64,000 nucleotides of DNA from Trichosphaerium sp. ATCC 40318 (taxonomy: Eukaryota; Discosea; Flabellinia; Trichosidae): the NCBI GenBank assembly GCA_038496445.1, contig JALMLS010000315.1:1-64000 (forward strand). The letters are read 5' to 3'. Of this stretch, positions 50,073 through 61,112 are shown one piece after another. The notes beneath the pieces are model-generated. The model had not been told where the DNA came from. It did no database searches and saw nothing but the letters and a program-made list of their open reading frames with translations. Both the position numbers and the translations under genes were made by a program. The first letter of the stretch is position 1. The number at the start of each line of letters is the position of its first letter.

Positions 50073-50561
50073 TGAGTAATAATAATAAAAAACAATACAA
50101 AGTACTGCAGAGTCAGTTAACGTGAAGTCTTAGACAAGCTGAGTCATGGCTGTGAAGCTGAGTCTGTAATTTCGGTATTTACAAAGGCGGTAGTGTAAAT
50201 AGTCCAAAAAATTACATAGAACAATTCCATAGCCCAAGCGCGATTAACTTTGGAACAAATGTCGTACTAGTGAGCGACGGGGTACCACTTTGTAATTAAG
50301 TGCAATTGCTAGGTTAAGAACAACTAATGCACTGTGGGAACCAAGTTTTGTCATGTACCACGAAGCACGTGTTCGTTCGTGCACTTTCGATGTTATCTGA
50401 AACATTTTAACCTCACTACGATATGTTTTAAATGCGAGAGAGGTAGGTATTGAACTATGCTTCCTATTCCTGATATACGATCCTATTGCTAGCAGCCTTC
50501 ACTGAAATCTTGTTTTTTGGCTAGGTTTTATTCCGGTCAAAATAAAGTTCTATGCTGTGGG
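50073..50561. other. Intergenic region, no gene seen
   Basis: No supported coding frame. Contains CACGTG near 50367 and AATAAA-like sequences after the GUF1 stop. Confidence 0.5.
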
Positions 50562-52957
50562 ATGACGCATCAAATAACGTATGCTGTTACACTGTTCTGC
50601 TGTGTAGTATCTGCGCTATCCCAAGAGTATCAATTATGCGGTGAGAGACAAATCTGGTGGGAGGACTATTATTCTGTAAATTGTAGTGTTAATGGCGTGG
50701 TGGAGTATTGTAACTGTCTGCGAACCGAATATTGGGTACAAACTAAGCTGTTCGGTGATTTTTACCACCAAACTAAAAATCAAGCCCATTAGGTACCTTC
50801 AGATAGATTGTGCCGCACGTGTCCTAAAAAAAATCAGTTTGACACAGTAACATGTCCAGATTACGCAAACAACTGTAGTACGTTACATTATCACGTGTTT
50901 ATAAGTTTAACAACTGTTATAGGATTAACAATGACGTGTAGATTTCCCTTTAGGTTAAAACAAGGAACAAACATTACAGGTAATGAAAATAGATTTCTAG
51001 TTGAGTTACTAATAGTCTTGTAAGCTGATAGATGCGTTTGGACTATTGGTGATTGGGAGTCTGGATTCGTTGATTTCAACAGGCTTCCGTATGTCATTTG
51101 TGCGGTTGGCTTTGGTTTTCTCATCTTTCTGGTTGTTGTTGCTCTTCAAACGAGCCAAATAATCGCTTGGTATAACGGCACACATACCGATGGTGAACCT
51201 AAGCTCCTTGTGAATGAAGAATCAGGCCTTGTCGACCAAATTGCGGAAGACAAAAATGAGAATTCTAAGCTTGTATACTACAGAAGCAATGGTGGAAGAG
51301 GTGTTGACTTTATGTTATTGTTTTGGAATTTAACAACAACAAGTTTGATCATGCTGTCCAACTCAGTACAGCCTCATGCGGTACGTTGTAGTAATAACGG
51401 TCCTGTACCTCGGGATAATGACAGTTTTGAATAGGACAACTTTACTTACAGATGGGAAGAAGCAATATTTAAGTTCCTAGCTGGTCCAGGGGCAATGTGG
51501 ATTATCTTTATTCTTGTAGTTGTACAATACGTGTTAGTACTTTCTTGGAATTTTCTGGGACCGCTACTGCTGTCATCGCTGTTTCATCTACCATTGGGAA
51601 AAGCAAAAAATCAGACACGGGTTTTTATTCGAAAAGCAGTGTCAAACGCTGCAATTGAGGTAATTTACTTTACACTTATGTTACCCCTTTGAAACCCACC
51701 ACAATGTGCCGGAACACTGGTGGTTTCTCAGAATTGTAGTTGAGACAAAGAGTGGTTACAGCGGTAACAATCGAGTTCATTCCTTTTTTTTTTTGTTTAA
51801 TCACGTGACTAATTTTTTTCAGGTTATCAGCCTTGGGCTTGGCCTCATGGTTAAACATATTATATTCATAGTATTGCTACCACCGCTAATGTTTATTGTT
51901 GCGGTTAATTCCTTGAGTGGTGAAACAGTTAACATTCTATTTTTTACTTTCAGTATAGCGTTATATGTTGTGCGTCAATACCAAATACTCATACATCCTT
52001 TGCAACAATTGACGCATTATTTAGCTCCTCATACCTTCATTGATACTGTCAATGACAGTACAAGGGTATTACATTCTTACAACAAGAAAGTACTTGGCTA
52101 AAACCCTAAAGTTTATTTGGGGCGGAAACAGTAAACCCAAACCAATAAAGGGCCAGTTCTGTGGAAATTTTTATAGGAGCTTCAAGTATTCCTTATGTAC
52201 AACTTTGTTTTTATCACGATAGAGCCTAACTCATTACTTTTACTATTACAGATTCTGGATTTGGTGGATTTGTTTTCCGAGCTATACTAGGCTCATTTGT
52301 GTTAATTCCTTTTACTGTAAGCTTTTTTTTGTTGTTTATGAAATTGATCGTTAATCAACGATACTTTTAGTTGTACTACCTTGGATTGAGAATAATTGGG
52401 TATCCAGAAAAACCCACTAGGCCTGTTTTGAAGTATTCTTTAACATCTCATCTTGCTGATAAGGTAAGCATTCAATTTCTTTAATTAGACCTAACTAGTT
52501 AAAAAAGGTTACTCTTTTTGGATTCTCACGCTTCAGCAATAGTTTCTCATGCTCCTTTATCATTGTGCGTCTAAATTAATAGGTATATGAACTAATTTAT
52601 ATTAGGTGATCCCATACATCGGACCATACTTATACGTGTTATGTAGAATGTCAGCAAAGGTAGTTTTTGTTCAAAACACTTTTTTTTTTCAGTCGGGAGA
52701 AATTGTTTCTTAATAGGTTTAGTGTGGGCTTTGGTTCTGGCCTAAATGGTTCAAGCCATCTGATGGTAAAATTATGAATATTGCTGATGAACCTGGTCCT
52801 CTTGTTCGGTAACAGATCACACAACTGTTTTTACACTGACTTACCTCCTCATTCTAGAACTGCTTCATTGTTGCTGTACCCATTAATACCTTTACTGCTT
52901 CTAGTAGTCCCTCAAGGTTTCAGTATTAATCATCTTATATTTAGTCTGTTCACATAG
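50562..52957 (+). CDS. Multi-pass membrane protein with Cys-rich N-terminal ectodomain
   Basis: The first exon has a signal peptide (MTHQITYAVTLFCCVVSALS) and the ectodomain continues through an in-frame TGG|GTACAA intron with many cysteines (NCSVNGVVEYCNC, LCRTCPKKNQ, VTCPDYANNC) and N-glycosylation sites. Membrane helices follow: LPYVICAVGFGFLIFLVVVA, WIIFILVVVQYVLVLSW, VKHIIFIVLLPPLMFIVAV, NILFFTFSIALYVV and at least two more before the stop at 52957 (LLLYPLIPLLLLVVP). I do not recognise the family. The layout (cleaved signal, Cys-rich ectodomain, about 6-7 helices) is receptor-like, but no GPCR motif is visible. Downstream exon joints are uncertain. Confidence 0.55.
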
Positions 52958-53090
52958 TGTATGTAAAATAATACAAACAGTAAAAATAAAACTAAATTTA
53001 TGGTTCTTTTTCATTTTGGGATAAAAGGTCAATTTCTCGATTGTGTCTTAAATCTTGTTCTCATGTTTGTGACATCTAACAACAAAGTCT

Positions 53091-53600
53091 TTAATAATTT
53101 GCTTGTTTACCATTGACGAAATTACACTGCTTCCACAATTGGCCATTATAATACCATTGTTTGTATTCTCCATCTTTCTCACCATTTACAAAACTATATT
53201 GGTTACGTAATTGGCACCATCTCAATTCTCCTTCAAGTTTACCATTGATGAAATTACACTGCATCTGCAATTGGCCATTGATAGACCATTGTTTGCATTC
53301 TCCTTCTTTTCTACCTCTTACATAATTACACTGCTCTTCCAATTGTCCATTGTCATACCATTTCTTGCATTCTCCATGTTGTACACCGTGTTTCCAGTAG
53401 GTTTGCTCTGTGAGAATGTTATTGATTCGAAACTGCCATTTTCCATGCTTGTTCATCTCACTATCAAACCTTGTGGTCATTGCCGCCTGTTTCGAAGTAA
53501 GTGGCCAAATTAAATACAAATGAGTCCAAATCGATAATATCAAGTTGAATCTCAATTGGAAGGTTTAATAGGGACGATTTTTGTAAGCAGTTCACACTTT
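53091..53600 (-). pseudogene. Decayed F-box-like/MORN-type repeat gene
   Basis: Paralogue of the intact gene at 60050-60741. It has four or five repeats of the type GECKKWYDNGQLEEQCNYV (MORN_2 variant). The N-terminal part aligns (LLNLPIEIQLDIIDLDS, then WPLTSKQA), but a one-base frame change separates the two pieces. No ATG precedes the first, and one repeat is shortened (GELRWCQLRNQYSFVNG). A start at an internal ATG would give only the repeat part. Pseudogene or recently broken copy. Confidence 0.65.
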
Positions 53601-54555
53601 CAAACAATTTCTAGGACACCTCAAAAATGTTATTTATGTCCAATCTTTTAGTATACTTCAGAACACATATGTGTCTATAATATATATTAACCAGAACTTG
53701 CTGGTAATTAATAGTGTGCTTCAATCAACTATTTCATTGAAAATAAAACTGAGTTATTTCTGCTTGGGTTCATATTCTTATCCTCTAGCACCACCATGTT
53801 TTGCAGGTAACTCTTTTACATTATGATGATTAAGGATTACATTCTTTCGTTTAATGCATTTTTTATCACTTTCAGTGTCCCACATAAAGCTATCGTCACC
53901 TGTCTCTAGACCTGATTGTTGTCAATTGGTCGTTCTTTTGAACAATCATTCCAACCCACAAAAACCTTTTTCAAATCATTTCTTTTGGCGGCAGGTGCTC
54001 AATAAATCATGGTGTACGTACGCGCAGTTATAGCGTATTTGATAATTTTGGTATCAAAATACAGAGGTTTCTTTTTTGAAGAAGTTGATGAACATAATAT
54101 TTACATGAAAATGTCAAAAAACTCACTCTTGCTTGGGTACTTTATTGCATCAGATGGCCAAAAAGCTTGATGTAGTTATTTTTTACCACTATAGGAGTTT
54201 TAGAGACAGAACTTAGTTTTTGAATGGAGATACGTTAGGATTTACCAAAAACAGGTTCAAAGAAACTGTGTCACTACACTCCATCAACTATTGCTATAAA
54301 TTACACTGTGTAATACCACACATATTGACTATCACTATGAAAACTGTGGGATGGTCAATTAGCTCTTGAGGTATTTAAATCCAAAAATCGCTTAATGGTC
54401 CATTAGTACAGAATATTGGAATTTATCAATTACACAATGCTCGACAAGCTTAAAACTAATCTCAATACATGACAAATAGCATTAGGCGACACTTCAGTAA
54501 TTTAAACACTTGTCAAAGCTTGTGTAATTGTTAATTTTGGGAACTCGCTTTTTCT
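53601..54555. other. Intergenic region, no gene seen
   Basis: AT-rich, with no open frame that could be joined by splicing. No clear repeat. Confidence 0.45.
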
Positions 54556-54851
54556 TCATTCTTTACGCCACAAACTAACGTTTTCAGCGTTTTCCGTGCG
54601 ATAAACGTCATTTGCAGGTACTTTATAGAAACGCCCTCGTATTTTGGTAGCATATGCTCTGTTTTTGCCAATAACCCGTGAATTACATTCCAAGCACTTT
54701 ATATGGTGACACAATGCTTGAATCATCTGTTTGTGGGCAGTGAAGCTCAGTTGGTGCTTTTTTAGTTAAGTCAAAACAAAAACCACAAACAAACTCGTAA
54801 AATAGTAAATAATTTATTTTACACTTAGATCTTAACAATGGAGCTAGCCAT
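54556..54851 (-). CDS. Small basic protein with possible zinc-binding CHHxxCxxC motif
   Basis: A possible two-exon gene. MASSI joins through a GTTAAG...AAAAAAG intron to a frame with ALCHHIKCLECNSRVIGKNR and FYKVPANDVYRTEN, ending TGA 54556. About 70 residues, basic. The C/H cluster could bind zinc. No family recognised and the first-exon joint is uncertain; only the main exon is well supported as coding. Confidence 0.4.
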
Positions 54852-55025
54852 TCTAGGAGTACCTTCACATACGCAAAATCATTAATATGAGAGGTGTGAA
54901 CCGCATACAAAAATCGTCCCTAGATGGCAATCGTCTGATTGCGCATAAAATCTCTACGTATTGGTTGTTAGGTACTTCATCTTGTGATTAAAAAGATTCG
55001 GTGATACCTTGGTTACAATAGATTT

Positions 55026-55172
55026 GGGACTGGTCAGCATGTTGAATAGAATAAAACAAAATATCTGGCAAACTATGAGTGCTAGCGCAGTCAACCTTGG
55101 TCACTGGGAATAAACAAGTATAAGTTTAGTTTATGTAATGTTTTCTATGTTGCACGTGTTCTGACGAAATTT
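55026..55172. repeat. Dispersed repeat R, copy 2
   Basis: Second copy of the sequence at 31988-32130, same orientation, high identity with a few small gaps. Lies in an intergenic gap, 300 bp from the nearest gene. Its end contains CACGTG (gcacgtgttc), as in copy 1. Confidence 0.75.
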
Positions 55173-55478
55173 AGTACCTTCTTTTAGCAATGAAAGGATC
55201 TATATGGTACCTATCGCACAGCGCAAAAAAATGAGATTAATATCCTGTTTTGAATAATATCATTCTCTTTCTGTCTTGAAGTATTCCTTTGTTTTTTACT
55301 TTTGTATAAAGTGTGCAACTTGTCTGCTTTTGCACTTTGAAACTGTAATGTTGGTTTATTTGAACAACAGGGCATTTACATATCAAGTGCTCCCGGGGTA
55401 CTAAGCTATCAAAATTTAATTGCAAACATGGCGTGGAAACCGCTTAGTATTTGTTATATGTCAGGCTGCATTAAGACA

Positions 55479-56342
55479 CTAAACTACAGCCTTCTTTTTG
55501 TGTAGCCTGTACAATTTTCTGTACTGTGATAATACTAATTTAGTATGCCTACCTCCAGTAATATACCCAGCAGGCCCTACGAATATCCCTGGAATGGCTA
55601 ATCCGAAGAAACTAACCAATATTACAACTGAAAAAAACCCAGCATGATGTCTGATTAATCCCAATGTGTCATACTTAGGCCATCTTGTCTCCCCGTTTGG
55701 CCAGGTCCTCTCTGATTTGTAGAATATTCTTGAAGCATGCTCACCATTCATTAGACTAAACAAGAAGAAAGTTGCAGGTATGATAGAATGCATAGCAACC
55801 TTAAAACCAATAGTACATCCAAAACTAAATGATGATTTTCTAAACTGAGATAGAGTAACATGTGACCAGTGTTGGCTTCCAATAGAGCCGCTTATACCAG
55901 CTACGCCTAATACACATGCTCCCATATAAAGATTGTACTCCCAGTTAGGCATATAACGTAGCAGTTGCATGCTTTTTGGCTCGCTACCTGAATTATCATA
56001 CAAATCAATGTCATTCACACCCCTAGGTAAAATAATACTTGTTGTATCGGCATTGTACCATTCTGGTACGTATCCTTGCCACCATCCTACATTGTTTGTA
56101 CTTATTGCGTATATTTTTAGGTATTTTTCTTCTTGTCTTTTAGCTACTGTGTATACGTCATCTTTAAATAGTATAGTATCAGATTCTATAGGTACGACTT
56201 CTTTTTCTGAAAAAGGTGCATAGTTAAAGTAGCAGAGTATAGCGGCCATACTTATGCCACTAGCGCACGCATAAATAGTAAAAGGCCGAGACTTGGAAAT
56301 TGCTTGTTTTAAAAGCTGGGCGCGTTTTGCGTTGTTAATCAT
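55479..56342 (-). CDS. Uncharacterised protein with about four membrane helices
   Basis: A long, mostly intronless frame from ATG 56342, about 287 residues. Hydrophobic segments: FTIYACASGISMAAILCYF, YNLYMGACVLGVAGISGSI, AMHSIIPATFFLFSLM and FFSVVILVSFFGLAIPGIFV. Between the first two lies a soluble loop with VGWWQGYVPEWYN and acidic stretches. The short basic N-terminus (NNAKRAQLLKQA) resembles an inner-organelle or mitochondrial start. A GTAGGC...CACAG pair near the end could be a 29-nt intron giving an alternative C-terminus. Family unknown. Confidence 0.6.
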   Translation of the reverse strand: MINNAKRAQLLKQAISKSRPFTIYACASGISMAAILCYFNYAPFSEKEVVPIESDTILFKDDVYTVAKRQEEKYLKIYAISTNNVGWWQGYVPEWYNADTTSIILPRGVNDIDLYDNSGSEPKSMQLLRYMPNWEYNLYMGACVLGVAGISGSIGSQHWSHVTLSQFRKSSFSFGCTIGFKVAMHSIIPATFFLFSLMNGEHASRIFYKSERTWPNGETRWPKYDTLGLIRHHAGFFSVVILVSFFGLAIPGIFVGPAGYITGGRHTKLVLSQYRKLYRLHKKKAVV

Positions 56343-56681
56343 GATGATTGTTGTGTTAATAGAACACTTTTGACTTTTTCGCTGCTTTTTCCTTCGCAAA
56401 AAAGTGGTCTTTGAAAGTCCGTTTCAGTCAAGTTGTAACGACAGGTTTATTTTTTGTTTTTTTTTTTGCTATTCATTTGACATTTTTTTTTGTAGATCTA
56501 CCTACATTTGACAGTCTTTTGGAAGTCTGATCAACCAACAGTTATTTCGTTTATTTTGTTCCTTAAAAGTGCTCTAACGATAAGGTAGGTAAAAAGATTC
56601 TAAAAAGTAACTTGACTAAAAGAAGGCGTTGTACTCAACAAATATAGAAATGTTTAATGATTTGATAGAAGTTGTTTGACT

Positions 56682-58313
56682 CTAAACAATTTTTTTCTTC
56701 CTATAGAACAACAAACATGCTCGGTCTGTAACTAGTTCAGATGCTTCTATTTTAGATACTCTACTATCATCAAAATGATACCACCTGTTATCATCAGAGT
56801 TACGACAAGCAGCTGTGGAGTGCATCTTAGAGTACTACAGGAGATTAAGTAAGTTGCTTTGTAAAGTAATTCTCAGAATAAAATCCGGAGATTTAAACGT
56901 ACTACAATTCCATAGAGCTCATAAACAAAGTTCTCTTCAGGTTGTATTGGTTTTTTAATAAAAGGAGCCATGTCAAGGGTATCAATAGGGAATGTTATGA
57001 CCTTGGATAGAGAACCTTGGTCCCTTCTATTAAAAAATATTACAAATACCTTGAGACTCATTGTTAGCTGGTAGAAACGAAAGGTGGTTTAGGTACCTCA
57101 GGTAATGTCCAAATATCTCGTCCAACCGTCGCACGTACATGGTTTTTACAGTGCCTGCAGTACCTAAGCAAAATAAAAAGTCAAAAAAAAACAAGTACAA
57201 GTTCAATTGAACTTACCATTCGTCACCCTCTATTAATTTAGATTTTTTCGAGAAATCTTTCATGCAATCTTGAAGAGTAGCAGCTTCCATACCAAATATT
57301 TTATATTCGAGCACGACAAACATATCAAACGCTCTTGACATGTTCTTTTAAAAAAATTTAATAAGGGAAACAGGAAAAATATTGCAGTACCCTTACCTTA
57401 CAATCAGGGCAACAAATTTGAGTCCTGGTCTGCCCGTACATTATATCTGTAATATAAGAATCATTGCGAAGAAAAAATGCTCGTCTATAAGCAGCAGCAA
57501 GGTCGACATCATCAGGTATTGACCTACAATTGTTTAGAAAGATAAATAAGAAAAAAACACGTGTCCGTGGTCTAAACACTCACTGGTCTATCTCTGTGTA
57601 AGGTTTGTTGATTATTCTGTTCACATCCTCATGTACCGCATCTACGATAAAGCTTAAGACCTCTTCTGGACACTTGTGATGATATCCAGCCAGCCTCGGA
57701 CAGTGCTTTTCAATCGTCTTCTTGGCCTCTCTAGGCTGTACTGGGTCACGTCCGCTTGACCACAACGCCTAAGGAATCCACTATAAGCTTCTTTGATGCC
57801 GTACATACGGCCTCTCGGGCGTGATGTTGCTTGCAAGACAGCAAAGAAACTGAAGTCTTGATGAATAATCGTACCTTGACAATTTTGGCAAAAGAGTCTG
57901 CAATTTCACCATTGCAACCAAGAGGATTTGATTTATTAATTTGAGCTTTATACGCATCGCTTAAAAAAGGCGCTGCTATTTTAGGGTCACTAACGAGACA
58001 TTGAAAAACGGAATTTAAGCTGCTTGTATTGCCTGAGAACCAAATTGTTAATGAATGACTTTAAACGGTAATTCGAGGTACCCAGATTCATAATACCACG
58101 TAGGCGAGTGCGTTTGGCTTGTATTTCCTTGTCTTGCTTAATCATTGCCTCCCAAGTTTTAGAAACGCTGCAACATGGTAATAAATCCTTATAAGATAGG
58201 CATTGAAGCACTGCTAGAGTTATTTCAATTGGTAAAATTTCGTCTGTGGAGTTATAAGCTTACATATGCCCTAGTTCTACCTGATAGATACCTGTTTCCG
58301 CTGTAGTAGACAT
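56682..58313 (-). CDS. F-box protein with USP-type fold lacking the catalytic cysteine
   Basis: Start ATG 58313, joined by a 46-nt intron to an F-box (EILPIEITLAVLQCLSYKDL). The USP fold follows immediately. The cysteine box reads MNLGNTSSLNSVFQCL, where active enzymes have NLGNTCYMNS: the nucleophile is Ser. It continues DPKIAAPFLSDAYKAQINKS, NGEIADSFAKIVK, PEEVLSFIVDAVHEDVNRI, the zinc-ribbon pairs CCPDC and CRHC, VITFPIDTLDMAPFI, and a His box that keeps one His in KMHSTAACRN, then WYHFDDSRVS and LLFY. The fold is closest to USP4/11/15. With Cys to Ser it should bind but not cleave ubiquitin. Fused to an F-box, it could hand ubiquitinated or ubiquitin-like cargo to an SCF ligase (inference). 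The key codon spans a 48-nt intron (GTACCT donor, TTCTCAG acceptor). Confidence 0.8.
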
Positions 58314-58988
58314 TTTTTACGCCTGAGTGCTGTCGAGTATGTTTTTGGGATTGAATTGTCAGTTCATGAGAGTCCGTAGTTCAAAGAACCTTTCAGTTTT
58401 TCTGACAGGGCACAACAAGAACCCTGATTACAAACAACAAAAAAGTTGACACGTGTCATTTCTCAAATAAGTAAGTGACAAAAATAAACGCTATGGCTGT
58501 TTATTGTAACGTGCAAGCTCTCTTTCAATACTTGCTCGGTATTAACCATTAAGAGCATTGTTTGAATGTACCTTAGCTATCTTACACAAGTGGTCGCTTG
58601 TCTGTACTGTACACGAGCTCTACGTGACCCTTGTGTAAGGAAGTCACTTCAGTGAAGCGTACTGTCCTTGATGATGATCACGTCATCAAGGCCTTTCACC
58701 TTACGGCCAAGGTGCACTTTGCGGCCTTTGCGGCCCGGGAACATACATGTAACTTGAATAAACTTAATAAAGATAACTTTAACAAGAGTTACAACGTTTA
58801 TTATCTAACAAGTAAAGAAGAACCCTGGTCGGGTACGTACCTCTTTACACCTTGACCCCTTTGTTACGTTTCATATTGAATGACTGGCACTAGTTTTAAT
58901 CTTTGAGCAATACAACTAGAGATTTAAAATTTATGTTTATTTGCCTGCCTTGTTGCTCTTTTTGTTTTACAATTTCATAAGCGACAGA
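58314..58988. other. Intergenic region with hairpin and GC-rich patch
   Basis: No supported gene. At about 58669-58694 lies a 9-bp stem (CCTTGATGA/TCATCAAGG) with an 8-base loop, followed by a GC-richer patch with repeated ggcc and tttgcggcc phrases. This stands out from the AT-rich surroundings. Confidence 0.4.
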
Positions 58989-59577
58989 TTATCTGTATGC
59001 AGTAATATGAGCACTACCGCTAGAATTGCCTGAAAACGGACAATTGCAGCTGATGAACAGTCTTTTCTCAGGAGTAATTGGTAGCCAAAAATGTTCGCTG
59101 TTAAAGGACCATGCGTTTTGCCTTGGGTAGCATTTACAACCCAACTTGAACGAATATTCCTTGTCTTCATGCTTAGTGTAAACCTTAAATGTTGGGTTAT
59201 TGTCTGTTCCTGCGGTACCAGAAACGAAACGGATGTACACAAGTACTTCCTTGGCATGATCTGGGATGTCTACAAACGATCGTCTTAGAAAGGAAGTTTT
59301 TGTTTCTTAATCACGTGCCTGATATGTCGTATGTCGCAGTAGTCCCATTAGGTATAGCGAAGTCTTTATTGTGTGTTGTCCAAGACGATAGCAAGTTGCG
59401 TTGTTCTAGTTCGTTTAATCTATTCTCTAGCTGCGCAACACGATTCCTTAAGGCCTGTAGCTCTGTTTCTGGCAAGCTTTCTCTAAAGACACTGTTTTCG
59501 TCCATGTAGCCCAGTATTTCTGTTTGAGCTTCGCCTTTATAGATGACTTGCCAGCCTGTTGGTATTTGTGGCTCCAT
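58989..59577 (-). CDS. Coiled-coil protein with C-terminal beta-sandwich-like domain
   Basis: Two exons from ATG 59577. The first part has PTGWQVIYKG and a heptad coiled coil (LQALRNRVAQLENRLNELEQ). The second is a beta-rich, Cys-containing domain (EVLVYIRFVSGTAGTDNN, LGCKCYPRQNAWSF, SCNCPFSGNSSG) ending at TAA 58989, resembling small lectin or C2-like sandwich domains without a clear match. The joint uses GT at 59307 in CACGTG (AC|GTGATT, 31-nt intron) or a GC donor (49 nt); both keep the frame. Trimerisation of a lectin-like head is only a guess. Confidence 0.6.
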
Positions 59578-60049
59578 TAGTATCTAGTAATTATTTTAGA
59601 ATACTTGAGTGTTCCTTTGAGGAACTGCAGTTCCTACAGAAGTTGTTTTGTCGAATATTTTTAACAACTTTGACTTTGACTGTAAATCAAAGGTTCTAAT
59701 GACTAAACAAGCTTCCTATTATTTTATGTACAAGTAACAAAATCTCTACTAGCAAGAGTAAGGCGTTTTTTTTTTCCAATTGAAACTTGACATTTCATGG
59801 AAGGTTCTTCTCAAAAATTAACACAAGAGGTGTCTTCAAAAGCTTTTCATTAAACGTGATGCGTTGCATCAAATAATATATTAATGTGTATGCTTTTACA
59901 TATGCATCATTTACTTTATTTATTTCAAGCACCTAGTGGTATGAATTGAATGACACTATTAGGAATACTATTGAGGACAAATATCTTGATTATTTATTGG
60001 CGCTTTCTAGTTTAGTGGACTGCCCTAGCTATGCATCTTTCTACACTTT
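59578..60049. other. Intergenic region, no gene seen
   Basis: Between genes on the same strand. AT-rich, no repeat or open frame of note. Confidence 0.5.
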
Positions 60050-60741
60050 CTACACTTTGTTTTCGGAAAATTCGGAAAAAACTATATCCCCGTTGACATA
60101 GTTACACTGATGACGTAGTTGGCCATTATTATACCACTCAAGTACCTCTCCATCTAATATACCATTAACAAACGTGCCCTTCTTACGCAGATTGCCATTT
60201 GGGTGCCAATTCTTTAACTCCCCGTCTGGTTGACCATTAATGTAATTACTCTTCTGCGCCAACTGACCGTTGTCATGCCATATTTTACTATCACCTTCAC
60301 ATACGCCTTCAATATAGTGGCGCTCAGACAGTAATTGTCCATTTTCATACCACTCCTTGTACTCTCCATGTAAATGACCATCAACATAACAAATCTCTTT
60401 CCTCAATTGGCCATTGCTGTACCAAGCGTACGCTGTATGTGGCATACCATGTTTCCAATTCGCTTGATATTCAATATACTGCCTTATTGATCTTTTAGTA
60501 GAAGTATGTTTGGCGTTGCAAGCACTGAAATCTCTAAGTCGACGTCATCGCTTTCTTCAATTGTTGAATATTTCAACCACTTTCCGTGGTTTTCAAGCTC
60601 GTCGTCAAACCTTGTTGTCGTTGCTGTGTATTTAGACAATAAAGGCCATTTTACGTACACTTCAACATCTGTATCCATGAGAACGAGATGTAGCTCAAGA
60701 GGTAGGTTTAACAAGCGGCACTGCTCATATTTTTCTGCCAT
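60050..60741 (-). CDS. F-box-like N-terminus with MORN-type repeats
   Basis: Exons 60741-60526 and 60478-60050 (47-nt intron, GTGCTT donor) give exactly 214 residues. The first 30 residues (LLNLPLELHLVLMDTDVEVY) resemble a degenerate F-box. Five copies follow of a repeat of about 23 residues with the core WYxNGQL and GEYKEWYENGQLLSERHYI, the MORN_2 / YwqK type found in bacterial and protist proteins. Such repeats form beta-hairpin ribbons that bind proteins or membranes. A decayed paralogue lies at 53091. In bacteria similar repeats are called antitoxins, but nothing here supports that role. Confidence 0.8.
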
Positions 60742-61112
60742 GTTTATTTATTCGCAAATGATTTAAAACAACTAGTATCCTACAACATGCGGCAATGTGT
60801 CGAGAAATATCGACCACTTTTTCCAAAATATAGACCTGCAAAAAAAAAATTTTCAACTTTTTTCAAAAAGAAAAATGTCCCTTTGCAAGTTATTTGAGCA
60901 ATTTGACTTCGTTTGTTTTATTTTGGCTACTACTAGGTTGACGTAATAATAAAAGACTAGGCAGCTGAGAAAAAATGGCGTTTATTCTTGAAAATTAAAA
61001 CTTAGTTGACTGACTTGTCATTATCACGTGGTAAAAGACGTCTTCTAGATCGATCATTTATAATGGTCAGACCACTGTTGACCGCATTTGTTGCAAGTAC
61101 ATTAACTTGATT
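60742..61112. other. Intergenic region, no gene seen
   Basis: Contains CACGTG near 61026. No supported gene. Confidence 0.5.

Noticed and set aside
55512-55541. A 29-nt intron near the end of the four-helix membrane protein
   Set aside because: The uninterrupted reading gives a sensible basic tail, so the intron is not needed; kept only as an alternative.
60050-60445. MORN_2 repeats as a bacterial-type YwqK antitoxin acquired by transfer
   Set aside because: The gene has a spliceosomal-type intron and an F-box-like start, and no toxin partner lies nearby.
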